A stretch of 37,532 nt of DNA from Eubacterium sp. UBA4343 (GTDB lineage: Bacteria > Bacillota > Clostridia > Lachnospirales > Lachnospiraceae). This document shows positions 7,538-15,549 of this stretch, one piece after another. The stretch spans positions 20,325 to 57,856 of the forward strand of contig DGTF01000053.1 in the NCBI GenBank assembly GCA_002394235.1, in the 5' to 3' direction. The translations under genes and the position numbers were made by a program. The notes beneath the pieces were generated by a model that saw nothing but the letters and a program-made list of their open reading frames with translations, ran no database searches and was not told the origin of the DNA. How positions within the stretch are numbered: position 1 is the stretch's first letter; every line of letters starts with the position of its first letter.

Positions 7538-8950
7538 TTAACTTTGATAGAGATCGTCTATTGTGACTAATATAAATCGTTTATCTGCTGTTATACGGTC
7601 AGCTACACTTTTGGTGACACCATGCCTGGAAAAAATGCAGAAATAATTATTTTTTCGTTTAACACAATGAGAAGATGCTATCAGGTCATCCAATTCCTTG
7701 TTGTCAAATGGCTGATCTGTATATTTGCATTCACAAAACAGAGCATTTGCCTGATCTATGGCAAGGATGTCTATCTCCTCCTGCCTTTTTTCTACCGGGT
7801 TATTTCCCCACCATCGTCCGAGGTATTCCGCCTGAAAGGGCATGCACCCAAGATAGAACTGATTCTTCAGGTATTCCGTGCAGATACCTTCGAATCTGTG
7901 TCCAATGAAGTGATTCATCTTATCTTTTGTGCACATTTTCTGAAAGAAAGCATCCGGGGAAATTAAGCCGTTTAACATATTGCGATAACGGTATATAAAG
8001 GAAAAGTAAAAGGCAAAGTAGTTGTCGCTAATCATGTATAAAGAATTTCGTCTGGTTTCCTTTTCTCCGCATGGCGTCTCCCTCTGTACAAATCCGAGAT
8101 TAATAAGCGTATGCAGGTACTTCGATGTTTTTGCTGATTCTGACTGTATTTTTGTTGCTATTTCATTCAGTGTTGATGAGCCTGCCTGAATAGCCAGAAG
8201 GATATTCTGATAGAAGGTTATTTCCACAAGCTCCATTCGTAACAATGCTTCCGGTTCATTGTAGAGTACTCCGGTCGGGGAGAAACAGTGTTTGATAATA
8301 TTGTCTTTTAAAGGCTTGGCGCTATCAAAAAGTTTCAAGTAGTAAGGGATGCCGCCAAGTATTGCATATGTTTTTAAGGCGTCTTCTTCAGAATATGACG
8401 GAAAAAATGAACGGGCCTCCAGATATGTAAATGGTTTTAATTTTAATTCTGCCGTTTTCCGACCATATAAAGGCTTTCGGGAATCGCCAAATAAATTTTC
8501 TATTGTAGATACCTCAGATCCACAAAGAATTAAAAAGATATTCTTCTGTTTTAATATTCGATCGATTGCATTTTGAAGTTGTGAATCATAGCTTTTATCA
8601 TTATTCAGAAGGTATGTAAATTCATCAATGATAATTACAAGACGCTCGGAAATGTCTCTGTCGCGGAGGAAGGAATATACCTGTTGCCAACTGGTAAGCG
8701 TATGAAGATATTCGCCAGCATGTAATACACGATCCAGTTCCTCGCAAAAATTATGTACATTTATCTGTTGCGATGATTTATCAGCGGTAAAAAATACAGT
8801 GTTTTCAGGATGCTTTTGAGCAAAATGAGTCAATATATAAGTCTTGCCTGTCCGTCTTCGTCCATGCATCAACAGAAACTCAAATCGACGAGAGGAAAAA
8901 AGCGACTCTAATGTGTCTAGTTCTGATTTACGGCCAATAAAGTCTTCCAT
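7538..8950 (-). CDS. AAA-family ATPase with DUF234-type C-terminal domain
   Basis: 470-residue STAND-like ATPase of the archaeal/bacterial ATPase_2 group. Walker A is G-R-R-R-T-G-K-T at residues 30-37, Walker B is L-V-I-I-I-D-E near 104-110, and the fold continues through G-G-I-P-Y-Y-L near 200. A winged-helix-like middle (residues about 250-295) precedes a C-terminal domain with E-I-D-I-L-A-I and C-E-C-K-Y. These fit the PD-(D/E)xK nuclease-like core described for DUF234. The start has GGAG about ten bases upstream. The gene is visibly more AT-rich than its neighbours and stands alone, which suggests acquisition. Members of this family are widespread in Bacteroidetes, Clostridia and archaea; physiological function is unknown. 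Confidence 0.85.
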   Translation of the reverse strand: MEDFIGRKSELDTLESLFSSRRFEFLLMHGRRRTGKTYILTHFAQKHPENTVFFTADKSSQQINVHNFCEELDRVLHAGEYLHTLTSWQQVYSFLRDRDISERLVIIIDEFTYLLNNDKSYDSQLQNAIDRILKQKNIFLILCGSEVSTIENLFGDSRKPLYGRKTAELKLKPFTYLEARSFFPSYSEEDALKTYAILGGIPYYLKLFDSAKPLKDNIIKHCFSPTGVLYNEPEALLRMELVEITFYQNILLAIQAGSSTLNEIATKIQSESAKTSKYLHTLINLGFVQRETPCGEKETRRNSLYMISDNYFAFYFSFIYRYRNMLNGLISPDAFFQKMCTKDKMNHFIGHRFEGICTEYLKNQFYLGCMPFQAEYLGRWWGNNPVEKRQEEIDILAIDQANALFCECKYTDQPFDNKELDDLIASSHCVKRKNNYFCIFSRHGVTKSVADRITADKRFILVTIDDLYQS

Positions 8951-8992
8951 TTAAATCTCCACTCCCTAAAAATAATTTGCCTGGAGATAGTC

Positions 8993-9052
8993 AACTCCAA
9001 AGTAACTAACTTCAGAGTAACTAACTCCAAAGTAACTAACTTCAGAGTTAAT
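8993..9052 (-). repeat. four 15-bp repeats in the leader of the ATPase gene
   Basis: Perfectly phased units at 8993, 9008, 9023 and 9038, alternating AACTCCAAAGTAACT and AACTTCAGAGTAACT (the last ends TTAAT). They lie between the predicted promoter (9066-9094) and the start codon at 8950, that is, in the 5' untranslated region. They could be an operator array or an RNA-level element; both are inference. Confidence 0.92.
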
Positions 9053-9065
9053 AACATGTAATTTC

Positions 9066-9094
9066 ATTATATCATTCCATGTATCATGACACAA
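9066..9094 (-). promoter_or_regulatory. promoter of the AAA/DUF234 gene
   Basis: On the minus strand, TTGTGT (9089-9094), a 17-bp spacer and a perfect TATAAT (9066-9071). Confidence 0.7.
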
Positions 9095-9235
9095 GAGAAG
9101 GGTGAAACGCATTATTCAGGGAGGTTCGGTTTTGTTGGAGCAATCCGCAGCTTATACAGTTTGTGGCACGATCTATCATATGGGCGTTTATCAGACTGAA
9201 TAGCTTAAATAAACATATCCTCCAGAGTTTTTGTA

Positions 9236-9874
9236 TCAGACATAGCGGTAGTGCAGCACGGCCCGCCGGATCAGGTCGAAGACCAGGCCGGAGCCGAGGG
9301 AGAGAAGGGCTACGAGGAGTCCGCCGGTGAGAAGAATATCAGACCGGAAGAGTCCCAGGCCGGTGAAGATGATTTCTCCGAGCCCGCCGGCTCCGATCAT
9401 CGCCGCAAGAGTAGCGCTCGCGATGACTTCCACGAGGCTGGTCCGGATCCCCGCGAGAATCATGGGGAGTGCCTGGGGAACGCGGACATGCCAGAATTGC
9501 TCCCGGGCGGTCATTCCGATTCCGACGGCACATTCCAGCATGAAATCCGGGACACCGGAAAATCCCACGATGGTGTTCAGGAGAACCGGAGGAACCGCGA
9601 GGATCGTGAGCGCTGTAACGGCTGGACGGATACCGGTTCCCATGACAGGAATGAGGAGAAAAAGAAGCGCAAGGGAAGGCACGACGCGGAGGATCTGGAA
9701 GGGGGCGGAGATGATCTGCTCCTTTTTTACAGACTTCGAAGCCAGATATCCGAGGGGAATACCGATTGCAGCTGCGATGGCAAGGGACAGAAGACTCACG
9801 AGGAGATGCTGCCGGATTTGGAGCAGAATCTGAGGAGCGTTCTGCTGTATGTATAAGATCATTCCCTTAATCAT
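9236..9874 (-). CDS. glycine betaine/choline-type ABC transporter permease (second)
   Basis: 212-residue inner-membrane permease of the OpuC/ProW family with five to six hydrophobic segments and the binding-protein-dependent transport signature near residues 110-170 (GIGMTAREQFWHVRVPQALP then GLGEIIFTG). It is paired with a second permease directly upstream, as in OpuCB/OpuCD. The start ATG overlaps the previous stop (ATGA), with AGGAG a few bases ahead. Last gene of the transporter operon; no clear terminator was found after it. The substrate cannot be read from sequence. OpuC-type systems import quaternary amines or related thiols. Confidence 0.88.
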   Translation of the reverse strand: MIKGMILYIQQNAPQILLQIRQHLLVSLLSLAIAAAIGIPLGYLASKSVKKEQIISAPFQILRVVPSLALLFLLIPVMGTGIRPAVTALTILAVPPVLLNTIVGFSGVPDFMLECAVGIGMTAREQFWHVRVPQALPMILAGIRTSLVEVIASATLAAMIGAGGLGEIIFTGLGLFRSDILLTGGLLVALLSLGSGLVFDLIRRAVLHYRYV

Positions 9875-10548
9875 TTCTGATCACTCCTTTCCCTTTCGAT
9901 ATTCTGACTCCCGGATCCCCGCTGCGCCTGGAAATTCCCTGCTGTGCGTTTTTCACCGAGCTTGAGAAGAACATCCATTGCGACGGCCAGGCCTGCGGAG
10001 AGTACACTTCCCCAGAGAATCTTGACGACGTTCTGTGTGCGCATGCCGGAAAAAAGCAGGTCGCCGAGGCCTCCGGCGTTGATGCAGGAGGCGATGGTGG
10101 CGATTCCGATCGTCGATACCATGGCGAGGCGGATGCCTGCGAAAATCGCGGGACGGGCAAGAGGAAGCTGAATGCGGCGCAGAATCTGGAGCTTTGTCAT
10201 GCCGATTCCGCGGGCGGCTTCGCGGATTCCGGTGTCCACCTCGTCCAGACCGGTCAGGAAGTTGCGCAGGAGCAGGTACTGGTTGTAGATGACAAGCACA
10301 GTCACTGCCGAGGGCATTCCGAGGCCGGTGAGCGGTATTAAGAGCGCAAACAGCGCCATGGAAGGGATGGAGTAGATCAGAGAAAAAATCTGTACCAGAA
10401 GTGAGCCGAGCTTTGGAATCTCCACGGAGAGCACCGTAAGGATTGCCGCGAGAAGCACGGAGATCGCGAGTGTGATGAGGACGATTTCCAGATGTCTTGC
10501 GAGAGGGATCAGGATCTTATCCGGATTGGAAATAAGATAGCGTATCAT
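9871..10548 (-). CDS. glycine betaine/choline-type ABC transporter permease (first)
   Basis: 225-residue membrane permease of the OpuC/ProW family. The signature E-A-A-R-G-I-G-M-T-K-L-Q-I near residue 134-146 is the coupling helix that contacts the ATPase, and G-G-L-G-D-L-L-F follows near 184. It overlaps both neighbours by four bases (ATGA), so the three genes are translationally coupled. The C-terminus is a charged, Arg/Gln-rich tail. Confidence 0.88.
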   Translation of the reverse strand: MIRYLISNPDKILIPLARHLEIVLITLAISVLLAAILTVLSVEIPKLGSLLVQIFSLIYSIPSMALFALLIPLTGLGMPSAVTVLVIYNQYLLLRNFLTGLDEVDTGIREAARGIGMTKLQILRRIQLPLARPAIFAGIRLAMVSTIGIATIASCINAGGLGDLLFSGMRTQNVVKILWGSVLSAGLAVAMDVLLKLGEKRTAGNFQAQRGSGSQNIERERSDQK

Positions 10549-11312
10549 TTCATCACATCCTTCCAGAAGTCTTCCTGCTCGCGCGCGGAGGAGATCAGAG
10601 TCTCTACAAAGGGGTCTGCGGGATGACGAACGATTTCCTGCGGTGTATCAAACTGCAGCAGCTTTCCCCGGTCCATGATCATGACGCGGTTTCCGAGACG
10701 GAAGGCCTCATTGATATCATGGGTGACCAGGAGAAAGGTGCGGCTCGTCTCCCGATGAATCCGTTTCAATTCATTCTGAAGATTAAGACGGGTAATGGCA
10801 TCGATCGCTCCGAAGGGCTCGTCGAGAAGCATGATCTTCGGGTTGGTTACCAGCGCTCTGGCGAGACCGATTCTTTGCTGCTGTCCTCCGGAAAGCTGGG
10901 AAGGATAGCGGTTCCGGTAGATTTCGGGATCGAGGTCGACCAGGTTGAGAAGCTCCGTGACCCGGTCGTGAATCTTCGAGCGGTCCCATTTCTCAAGCTG
11001 AGGAATGATGCCGATGTTCTGCTCGATTGTCATGTGCGGGAAAAGACCAACCTGCTGGATGACATAGCCCATGCGGCGGCGCACCACGATTGGATTTACC
11101 GTAGAGATGTCTTCTCCAAAGAGAATGATTTTGCCTTCGCTCGGCTCGATCAGACGGTTGGTCATCTTGAGGAGGGTGGTCTTTCCGCAGCCGGAGGACC
11201 CCAGGATGGTGATAAACTCACCTTCCCGGATCTCGGCGGATACGTGATTTACGGACAGGACATCGGAGCCCGGATATTTTTTTGATATATTCTGATATTG
11301 GATGGCTTTCAT
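10545..11312 (-). CDS. glycine betaine/choline-type ABC transporter ATP-binding protein, without CBS domains
   Basis: 255-residue ATPase that powers the adjacent permeases. Walker A G-S-S-G-C-G-K-T-T is near residues 38-46, the signature L-S-G-G-Q-Q-Q-R near 141, Walker B I-M-L-L-D-E-P near 161 and the switch His in LLVTHD. It ends soon after the nucleotide-binding domain. The CBS pair that senses ionic strength in OpuA/OpuC-type ATPases is absent, which argues against a simple osmotic-stress role. The start at 11312 (ATG after AGGAAG) is preferred to an upstream TTG at 11333. Confidence 0.92.
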   Translation of the reverse strand: MKAIQYQNISKKYPGSDVLSVNHVSAEIREGEFITILGSSGCGKTTLLKMTNRLIEPSEGKIILFGEDISTVNPIVVRRRMGYVIQQVGLFPHMTIEQNIGIIPQLEKWDRSKIHDRVTELLNLVDLDPEIYRNRYPSQLSGGQQQRIGLARALVTNPKIMLLDEPFGAIDAITRLNLQNELKRIHRETSRTFLLVTHDINEAFRLGNRVMIMDRGKLLQFDTPQEIVRHPADPFVETLISSAREQEDFWKDVMK

Positions 11313-11330
11313 TTTCTTCCTCACAAATCT

Positions 11331-11392
11331 CAAATGGGGCAGTTGTGTGAAGCTGCCCGAGACAGACCAATGGAGCAGTTCGTGCAGCTGCT
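11331..11392. repeat. degenerate 36-bp direct repeat between binding-protein and ATPase genes
   Basis: AAATGGGGCAGTTGTGTGAAGC (from about 11332) is echoed as CAATGGAGCAGTTCGTGCAGC (from about 11368). This is another tandem duplication in a gene gap, here inside an operon. Confidence 0.5.
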
Positions 11393-11426
11393 TCTGCTTC
11401 AGGCAGGCAAGTGGGTGCGCCCGGAT

Positions 11427-12452
11427 TCAGGAAACACTGCTTGAGGAGCTGCCGGAAGCAGCTGCCGGGATACTGTCTGCAATGCTGTCGTAGTAGGATT
11501 TCGCGACATCCTCATATTCCTTCTTGTCGATGTCCACCTCGGCGTTGAGCTTTGTGAGAACCTCAGTGGTGAGGGTCTTGTCGACGGCGTTCAAAGTGTC
11601 TGCAATCTCCGGATTAAGAGAGAGGGCATCGTTTCGTACGACAGGAGCCAGGTTGTAGGGTGGCCATGCCTGCTTGTCGTCGTCCAGAAGAACGTATTTG
11701 TCGGTCTCGGAGAGCGCGCCCTCTGTAGTGTAGGCCGGGGCTACATCGGCTTCGCCGCTTGCTACGACCTGATACTTCAGACTGTTATCGTATACCTTTG
11801 TGGATTTGAATTTGAATTCACCATATACGTCGTTTAATCTTGGAAGTCCGTCCTCTCGCTGGTCAAATTCTCCCTGTGATGCAAAATTCAGCTCGGAGGC
11901 ATGCTTTTGAAGCTCGGAGATCGTTGTGATGCCGTACTTGTCGGAGGTTTCCTTGCTGATGAAAAGACCCTGGCCGTCGTTTCCCGGTGCGTAGTCAAGC
12001 CAGGTTACATCGAACCTGTCGGCATATTGCTTTTTTACCTCGTCATATACCTTCTGGGGATCGGTGATCGGATCCTCTTTCAGGATAGAAATCAGCCCGG
12101 TTCCGGTATACTCGGGATAGAGGTCGATATCATCGCTGATCAGGCTGGTGTGAATCAGAGAGGATGAGATGTCGAAGGTCCGCTGTACCTTATAGCCGGC
12201 GTCTTCGAGTGCGAGTGCATAGATTTCAGCGACAACTTCATTTTCCGTGAAATCCTTAGAGCCGATGCGCACGGTTCCCTCTTTCGCTTTGCCGGACTTG
12301 ACAGTGGCTGACGCTGAGTCAGAGGATACGGAAGAGGAGCCGGCGTCGGAGGAACTCTGGGTGGTGAATTGGCTGCTTCCGCAGCCGGTGAGTATCGTGA
12401 TGCCTGCGGCCAGAGTGAGGAGAAGAGTGCGGGAGAGGATATTTTTTTTCAT
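11427..12452 (-). CDS. glycine betaine/choline-type solute-binding lipoprotein
   Basis: 341-residue lipoprotein, substrate receptor of the following ABC transporter. It has a signal with lipobox I-L-T-G-C (Cys24), a Ser/Thr-rich linker, then an OpuAC-type binding domain starting about residue 60 (VRIGSKDFTENEVVAEIYA) with D-I-D-L-Y-P-E-Y-T-G-T-G near 130-140. These segments are characteristic of OpuCC/ProX-type receptors. AGGAG lies nine bases before the ATG. It sits 35 bp after the sulfhydrylase gene, consistent with one operon. The aromatic cage that would tell choline, betaine or a thiol apart cannot be resolved by eye. Confidence 0.9.
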   Translation of the reverse strand: MKKNILSRTLLLTLAAGITILTGCGSSQFTTQSSSDAGSSSVSSDSASATVKSGKAKEGTVRIGSKDFTENEVVAEIYALALEDAGYKVQRTFDISSSLIHTSLISDDIDLYPEYTGTGLISILKEDPITDPQKVYDEVKKQYADRFDVTWLDYAPGNDGQGLFISKETSDKYGITTISELQKHASELNFASQGEFDQREDGLPRLNDVYGEFKFKSTKVYDNSLKYQVVASGEADVAPAYTTEGALSETDKYVLLDDDKQAWPPYNLAPVVRNDALSLNPEIADTLNAVDKTLTTEVLTKLNAEVDIDKKEYEDVAKSYYDSIADSIPAAASGSSSSSVS

Positions 12453-12487
12453 GGGATGCTCCTTTCATTGTGTGGAATTTTGCAAAG

Positions 12488-13795
12488 TTACAGATGCTGT
12501 GACTGATTCAGTGCCTGATCCATGTCCCGGATCAGGTCGTCGATGTCTTCAATGCCGACGGACAGCCGGAGAGAGTCTGGATAGACGCCTGCCTTTGCGT
12601 TTTCTTCCGGGGAATGCCCGAAATGCGTGGAGGACGCGGGGTGTACGATCAGCGATTTGGCGTCGCCGACATTTGTCATGTAGTCGAAGATACGGACCGC
12701 CTTCAGGGTGCGGAGGGCGGCCTCCTGTCCTCCCTTGACCCGGATGGACATGATTGCTCCCGGCCCCTTTGGGAAATATTTTTCGGCAAGACTGTGGTAG
12801 GGGCTGGATTCCAGACCGGGATACAGGACCTCTGTGACTGCCGGATGATTCTCTAGAAAAGCCGCGAGCTTACCGGCGTTTGACACGTGACGCTCCATGC
12901 GAAGGGAGAGAGTCTCCATGCCCTGCAGGACATAGAAGGCCGTCTGCGGGCTCATGTGCGCGCCGAGATCGGTGAGATATGTGATCCGGAGGCGCTTCGT
13001 AAACATCTCGCGCTTCAGGGTTTCTTCATCGATCCAGTCCTTAAAGTCATTGTAAAAGGTTTCAAACTCCGGGAAACGACCGTTCAGATAGTTGAACTTT
13101 CCGCTTTCCACCACGATTCCGGCGATATTTACACCGTGACCGGACAGGTACTTGGTTGCCGAGTAGCAGACGATGTCGACGCCGTGTTCGAATGGCCGGA
13201 ACAGATAAGGAGTCGCGAAGGTATTGTCGATGACAACCGGAATGCCGTAGGAATGAGCAAGTGCAGTGATGCGGTCCACGTCCAGAACATTCATTCCGGG
13301 ATTTCCGAGAGCTTCTATATAGATGGCTTTGGTGCGGTCGTCTATATAGTTCCGGTAGGAATCGATGTCAGTCTCGTCTTCGATGAAGCGGCCCTCGATG
13401 CCGTATTGTGGCAGAGTCTTCTGAAGAAGGGTGGTGGTGCCGCCGTACAGAGTCGGAACGGAGACGATATTGTCACCCTGGTGCGCAAGAGTCAGGAAGG
13501 TGTCGGAGATGGCCGCCATGCCGGAGGCCAGGGAAACCGCAGCGCTTCCTCCCTCCAGAGAGGTCAGGCGTTTCTCAAGCACGCGGTTGGTGGGGTTCGA
13601 AAAACGTACGTAGGAATCTCCTTCTTCTTCATATTTAAATAAGCGTAGGCAGCGCTCGTAGCTGCCAAGCTCAAAGGCAGCGGTCTGATAGATGGGAACC
13701 GCCTTGGACAGAAAATGCTGTGAGGGGTCGTAGCCTGCGTGCAGCTGCCTTGTGGTAAAGCCAAGGGTATCGTCATTAAAAGCCTCGTAACTCAT
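12488..13795 (-). CDS. O-acetylhomoserine sulfhydrylase (PLP enzyme)
   Basis: 435-residue cytosolic Cys/Met-metabolism PLP enzyme that makes homocysteine (or methionine) from O-acetylhomoserine and sulfide (or methanethiol). The N-terminus T-R-Q-L-H-A-G-Y, the PLP Lys in C-Y-S-A-T-K-Y-L-S-G-H (Lys215) and V-I-D-N-T-F-A-T-P near 188-196 are diagnostic of this branch rather than of cystathionine lyases; its length also fits. AAGGAG precedes the ATG. Position between an Fe-S protein and an OpuC-like transporter suggests a shared sulfur or methionine theme, which is inference. No SAM riboswitch or T-box was recognised upstream. Confidence 0.93.
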   Translation of the reverse strand: MSYEAFNDDTLGFTTRQLHAGYDPSQHFLSKAVPIYQTAAFELGSYERCLRLFKYEEEGDSYVRFSNPTNRVLEKRLTSLEGGSAAVSLASGMAAISDTFLTLAHQGDNIVSVPTLYGGTTTLLQKTLPQYGIEGRFIEDETDIDSYRNYIDDRTKAIYIEALGNPGMNVLDVDRITALAHSYGIPVVIDNTFATPYLFRPFEHGVDIVCYSATKYLSGHGVNIAGIVVESGKFNYLNGRFPEFETFYNDFKDWIDEETLKREMFTKRLRITYLTDLGAHMSPQTAFYVLQGMETLSLRMERHVSNAGKLAAFLENHPAVTEVLYPGLESSPYHSLAEKYFPKGPGAIMSIRVKGGQEAALRTLKAVRIFDYMTNVGDAKSLIVHPASSTHFGHSPEENAKAGVYPDSLRLSVGIEDIDDLIRDMDQALNQSQHL

Positions 13796-13877
13796 TTCGT
13801 TTTCTCCTTCTGCAATATATTTATTCTGTCTTGGAGTCTAATTTGTATTGGAACTATTCAGAACCATTGCTTTTCAG

Positions 13878-13930
13878 CGGGCTCCATCTTTTGCGGACCC
13901 CATTTCTGCGGAATTCATGTTTCTGCGGGG
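13878..13930 (-). repeat. degenerate 16-19-bp repeats overlapping the Fe-S gene stop
   Basis: On the minus strand, four units start CCGCAGAAACATG, CCGCAGAAATGG, CCGCAAAAGATGG and CCGCTGAAAAG. The first carries the TGA stop of the Fe-S gene (13915-13917). The others run on toward the next gene. Confidence 0.6.
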
Positions 13931-14985
13931 CCCTGGGGTGTATGTGCCGGGGTTTTTCTGGGCACCAGATGCAGGGCGTCAGCCGGACAGGTGCTGGCAC
14001 AGATGCCGCATCCGTTGCATTCGTCCATCCGGAAGGACAGGGAGGCATCCTTGCCGCGTCCCGTCATAGAGATGACATCGAACCGGCAGCGCTTGACGCA
14101 CCGCCCGCATCCGATGCAGGGGTTTGCGTCATAGGATATGATGTGCGGCGCTTTCGGCCAGAAGCCGACGCTCCTGCGGTCGCGCTGTACCCGGAAGAGA
14201 TAGCAGTCTGTCGCGTTGCAGTTGCAGATGCCGTGGTCGCTGATGGTGTGTACGAGCCCTGCTTTGTCAGCATCGCGGATGATCTGCTTCGCCTGCTCTT
14301 TGGTGATGCGGTCCGAGATTTTCCGTGTGACGAAGCTGTTGTCTCCGTGAACAAAATTGATGCAGGTGTTGGTAGGATCCTCTGCCTGTCCGCCCAGGCA
14401 TTTACAGTCACAGCGGGCAAGGTAAAGAGGCCGTTCCTCCTGATCAATGAAATCGAGCATCTCCTGCAGAGATATGATTTCGTCAGTGGTCGGTCTTACC
14501 CGTGGATCGGGATCCAGACTTTTCTCGTATTCATCGAAGTACCACTGATCCAGCTTTACCCGGAGATCTGCGGGAAGGGTGTGATAGCGGCGGGTTTCGC
14601 TGACGCTCAGGACATCCAGCATCCCGTAGAAGTTGTTCAGCGTGTAGTCATAATCCGGGTTTGCAGCGGCGTCCGGATCCTCCGGAGTATCGTCCCTGCG
14701 GACCCTGGCCAGAACGCCTCTCCGAAAGGCATCCGCCGCGTATCCGGGATCGAGAGAACGATAGGAAACCGGAGTTCCGTCAAAGGATAGAATAAACTTC
14801 CGATCCTCCTCTGTAAAAAAGAAGTCAATGAGGCGGACCCCAACCTCTGGCATCTGGAACTTTTCCCCGATTTCTTTCTCCTCCCGGGTGAGTGGAGCGG
14901 TATTGTATCCCTGATATTCCTCGTCTAAAATGTAAGGAACGGCAGCTGCGATATCGATATGATCCTGTGGTTTAATGTTCTGCAT
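13915..14985 (-). CDS. 4Fe-4S dicluster-domain protein
   Basis: 356-residue protein, first gene of the minus-strand operon. Residues 1-190 show no motif I recognise. Near 196-205 there is R-C-D-C-K-C-L-G-G, later I-C-N-C-N-A-T-D-C, and the C-terminus carries a ferredoxin-type double cluster: C-I-G-C-G-R-C-V-K-R-C and C-N-G-C-G-I-C-A-S-T-C-P. No signal peptide is present, so it is cytosolic. The extra Cys sites suggest further Fe-S or metal binding. It probably transfers electrons to a redox partner in the same pathway; the substrate is unknown. The tail past the last cluster is Pro/Thr-rich and may be eroded by duplication. Confidence 0.8.
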   Translation of the reverse strand: MQNIKPQDHIDIAAAVPYILDEEYQGYNTAPLTREEKEIGEKFQMPEVGVRLIDFFFTEEDRKFILSFDGTPVSYRSLDPGYAADAFRRGVLARVRRDDTPEDPDAAANPDYDYTLNNFYGMLDVLSVSETRRYHTLPADLRVKLDQWYFDEYEKSLDPDPRVRPTTDEIISLQEMLDFIDQEERPLYLARCDCKCLGGQAEDPTNTCINFVHGDNSFVTRKISDRITKEQAKQIIRDADKAGLVHTISDHGICNCNATDCYLFRVQRDRRSVGFWPKAPHIISYDANPCIGCGRCVKRCRFDVISMTGRGKDASLSFRMDECNGCGICASTCPADALHLVPRKTPAHTPQGPAET

Positions 14986-15022
14986 GGACGGTCATTCCTT
15001 CCTGAGTCACAGACCAGATCTG

Positions 15023-15049
15023 TATTTCATATATATCTGATATGAAATA
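15023..15049 (-). promoter_or_regulatory. inverted repeat, candidate operator in the Fe-S/sulfhydrylase leader
   Basis: TATTTCATAT (15023-15032) and ATATGAAATA (15040-15049) form a perfect 10-bp inverted repeat with a 7-bp gap. It lies between the promoter at 15068-15096 and the start at 14985, a typical place for a repressor to act. Confidence 0.5.
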
Positions 15050-15067
15050 TATGTTTATGCTGAAAAG

Positions 15068-15096
15068 ACCTTATCACGTTTGCATACGCTTGTCAA
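15068..15096 (-). promoter_or_regulatory. promoter of the Fe-S/sulfhydrylase/transporter operon
   Basis: Minus strand: perfect TTGACA (15091-15096), 17-bp spacer, TAAGGT (15068-15073). Directly upstream lie two 23-24-bp direct repeats. Confidence 0.7.
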
Positions 15097-15144
15097 CGGA
15101 TATTTATAATTTCGAACTGTCACGGATATTTAAATTTCGAACTG
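15096..15144. repeat. 26-bp direct repeat abutting the -35 element
   Basis: ACGGATATTTATAATTTCG (15096-15114, continuing AACTG) recurs at 15122-15144 with one base missing. On the minus strand the pair sits just upstream of the -35 box, where an activator would bind. It may equally be another neutral duplication. The remaining gap 15145-15370 shows no gene I can support. Confidence 0.65.
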
Positions 15145-15376
15145 CCTTAAAACCGTCTTCAAACATCCTGCCGCGGGCGGTGATATTGAGGAGAAGAGGA
15201 AGTCATGATTTGCGCTGCCTGACTCTGCTTAAATTAAAAGAGCGTTCACTATATTTCGCCGAATCGGAATATTTATATGTTTCACAAGTCCGATGACGGC
15301 AATCGCGATCGGGTTTATCATGCTCCGCCACACTGGAATATTCATTTGCCGAAGCATTATTGTTTCGGGGAAAAGA

Positions 15377-15385
15377 TGTTATAAT
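15377..15385 (+). promoter_or_regulatory. extended -10 promoter of the C_GCAxxG gene
   Basis: TG-T-TATAAT (TG at 15377-15378, TATAAT at 15380-15385) with no good -35 element. It would give a leader of about 155 bases containing the 15-bp array. Confidence 0.55.
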
Positions 15386-15424
15386 ATTGCTGCATATGTA
15401 AAACCGGGGAAATTCTGGGGAGCA

Positions 15425-15529
15425 GAAGCTGTGGAAGAAAAAACTGCAGAAGAAAAAGCTGTGGAAGAAAAAGCTGTACAAGCAAAAGCTGTGGAAGTAG
15501 AAGCTATGGCAGTAAAAGATTGGGAAGAA
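15425..15529 (+). repeat. seven 15-bp units in the leader of the C_GCAxxG gene
   Basis: Units of the type AAAGCTGTGGAAGAA begin at 15425, 15440, 15455, 15470, 15485, 15500 and 15515. Each holds a purine-rich, SD-like GGAAG or related core. The next few bases after the last unit form the real ribosome binding site and start. An open frame through the array reads as Glu/Lys/Ala repeats, but it overlaps the downstream gene and has no support as a protein. Confidence 0.9.
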
Positions 15530-15549
15530 AGATTATGGAGGCAAAGGAC

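Noticed and set aside
8993..9052. CRISPR array
   Set aside because: Units are contiguous without spacers, only 15 bp, and no cas gene is present. The same holds for the other tandem arrays.
13831..14790. 319-codon plus-strand frame opposite the Fe-S gene
   Set aside because: It is antisense to the Cys-rich ferredoxin-type gene, whose motifs are unambiguous on the minus strand.
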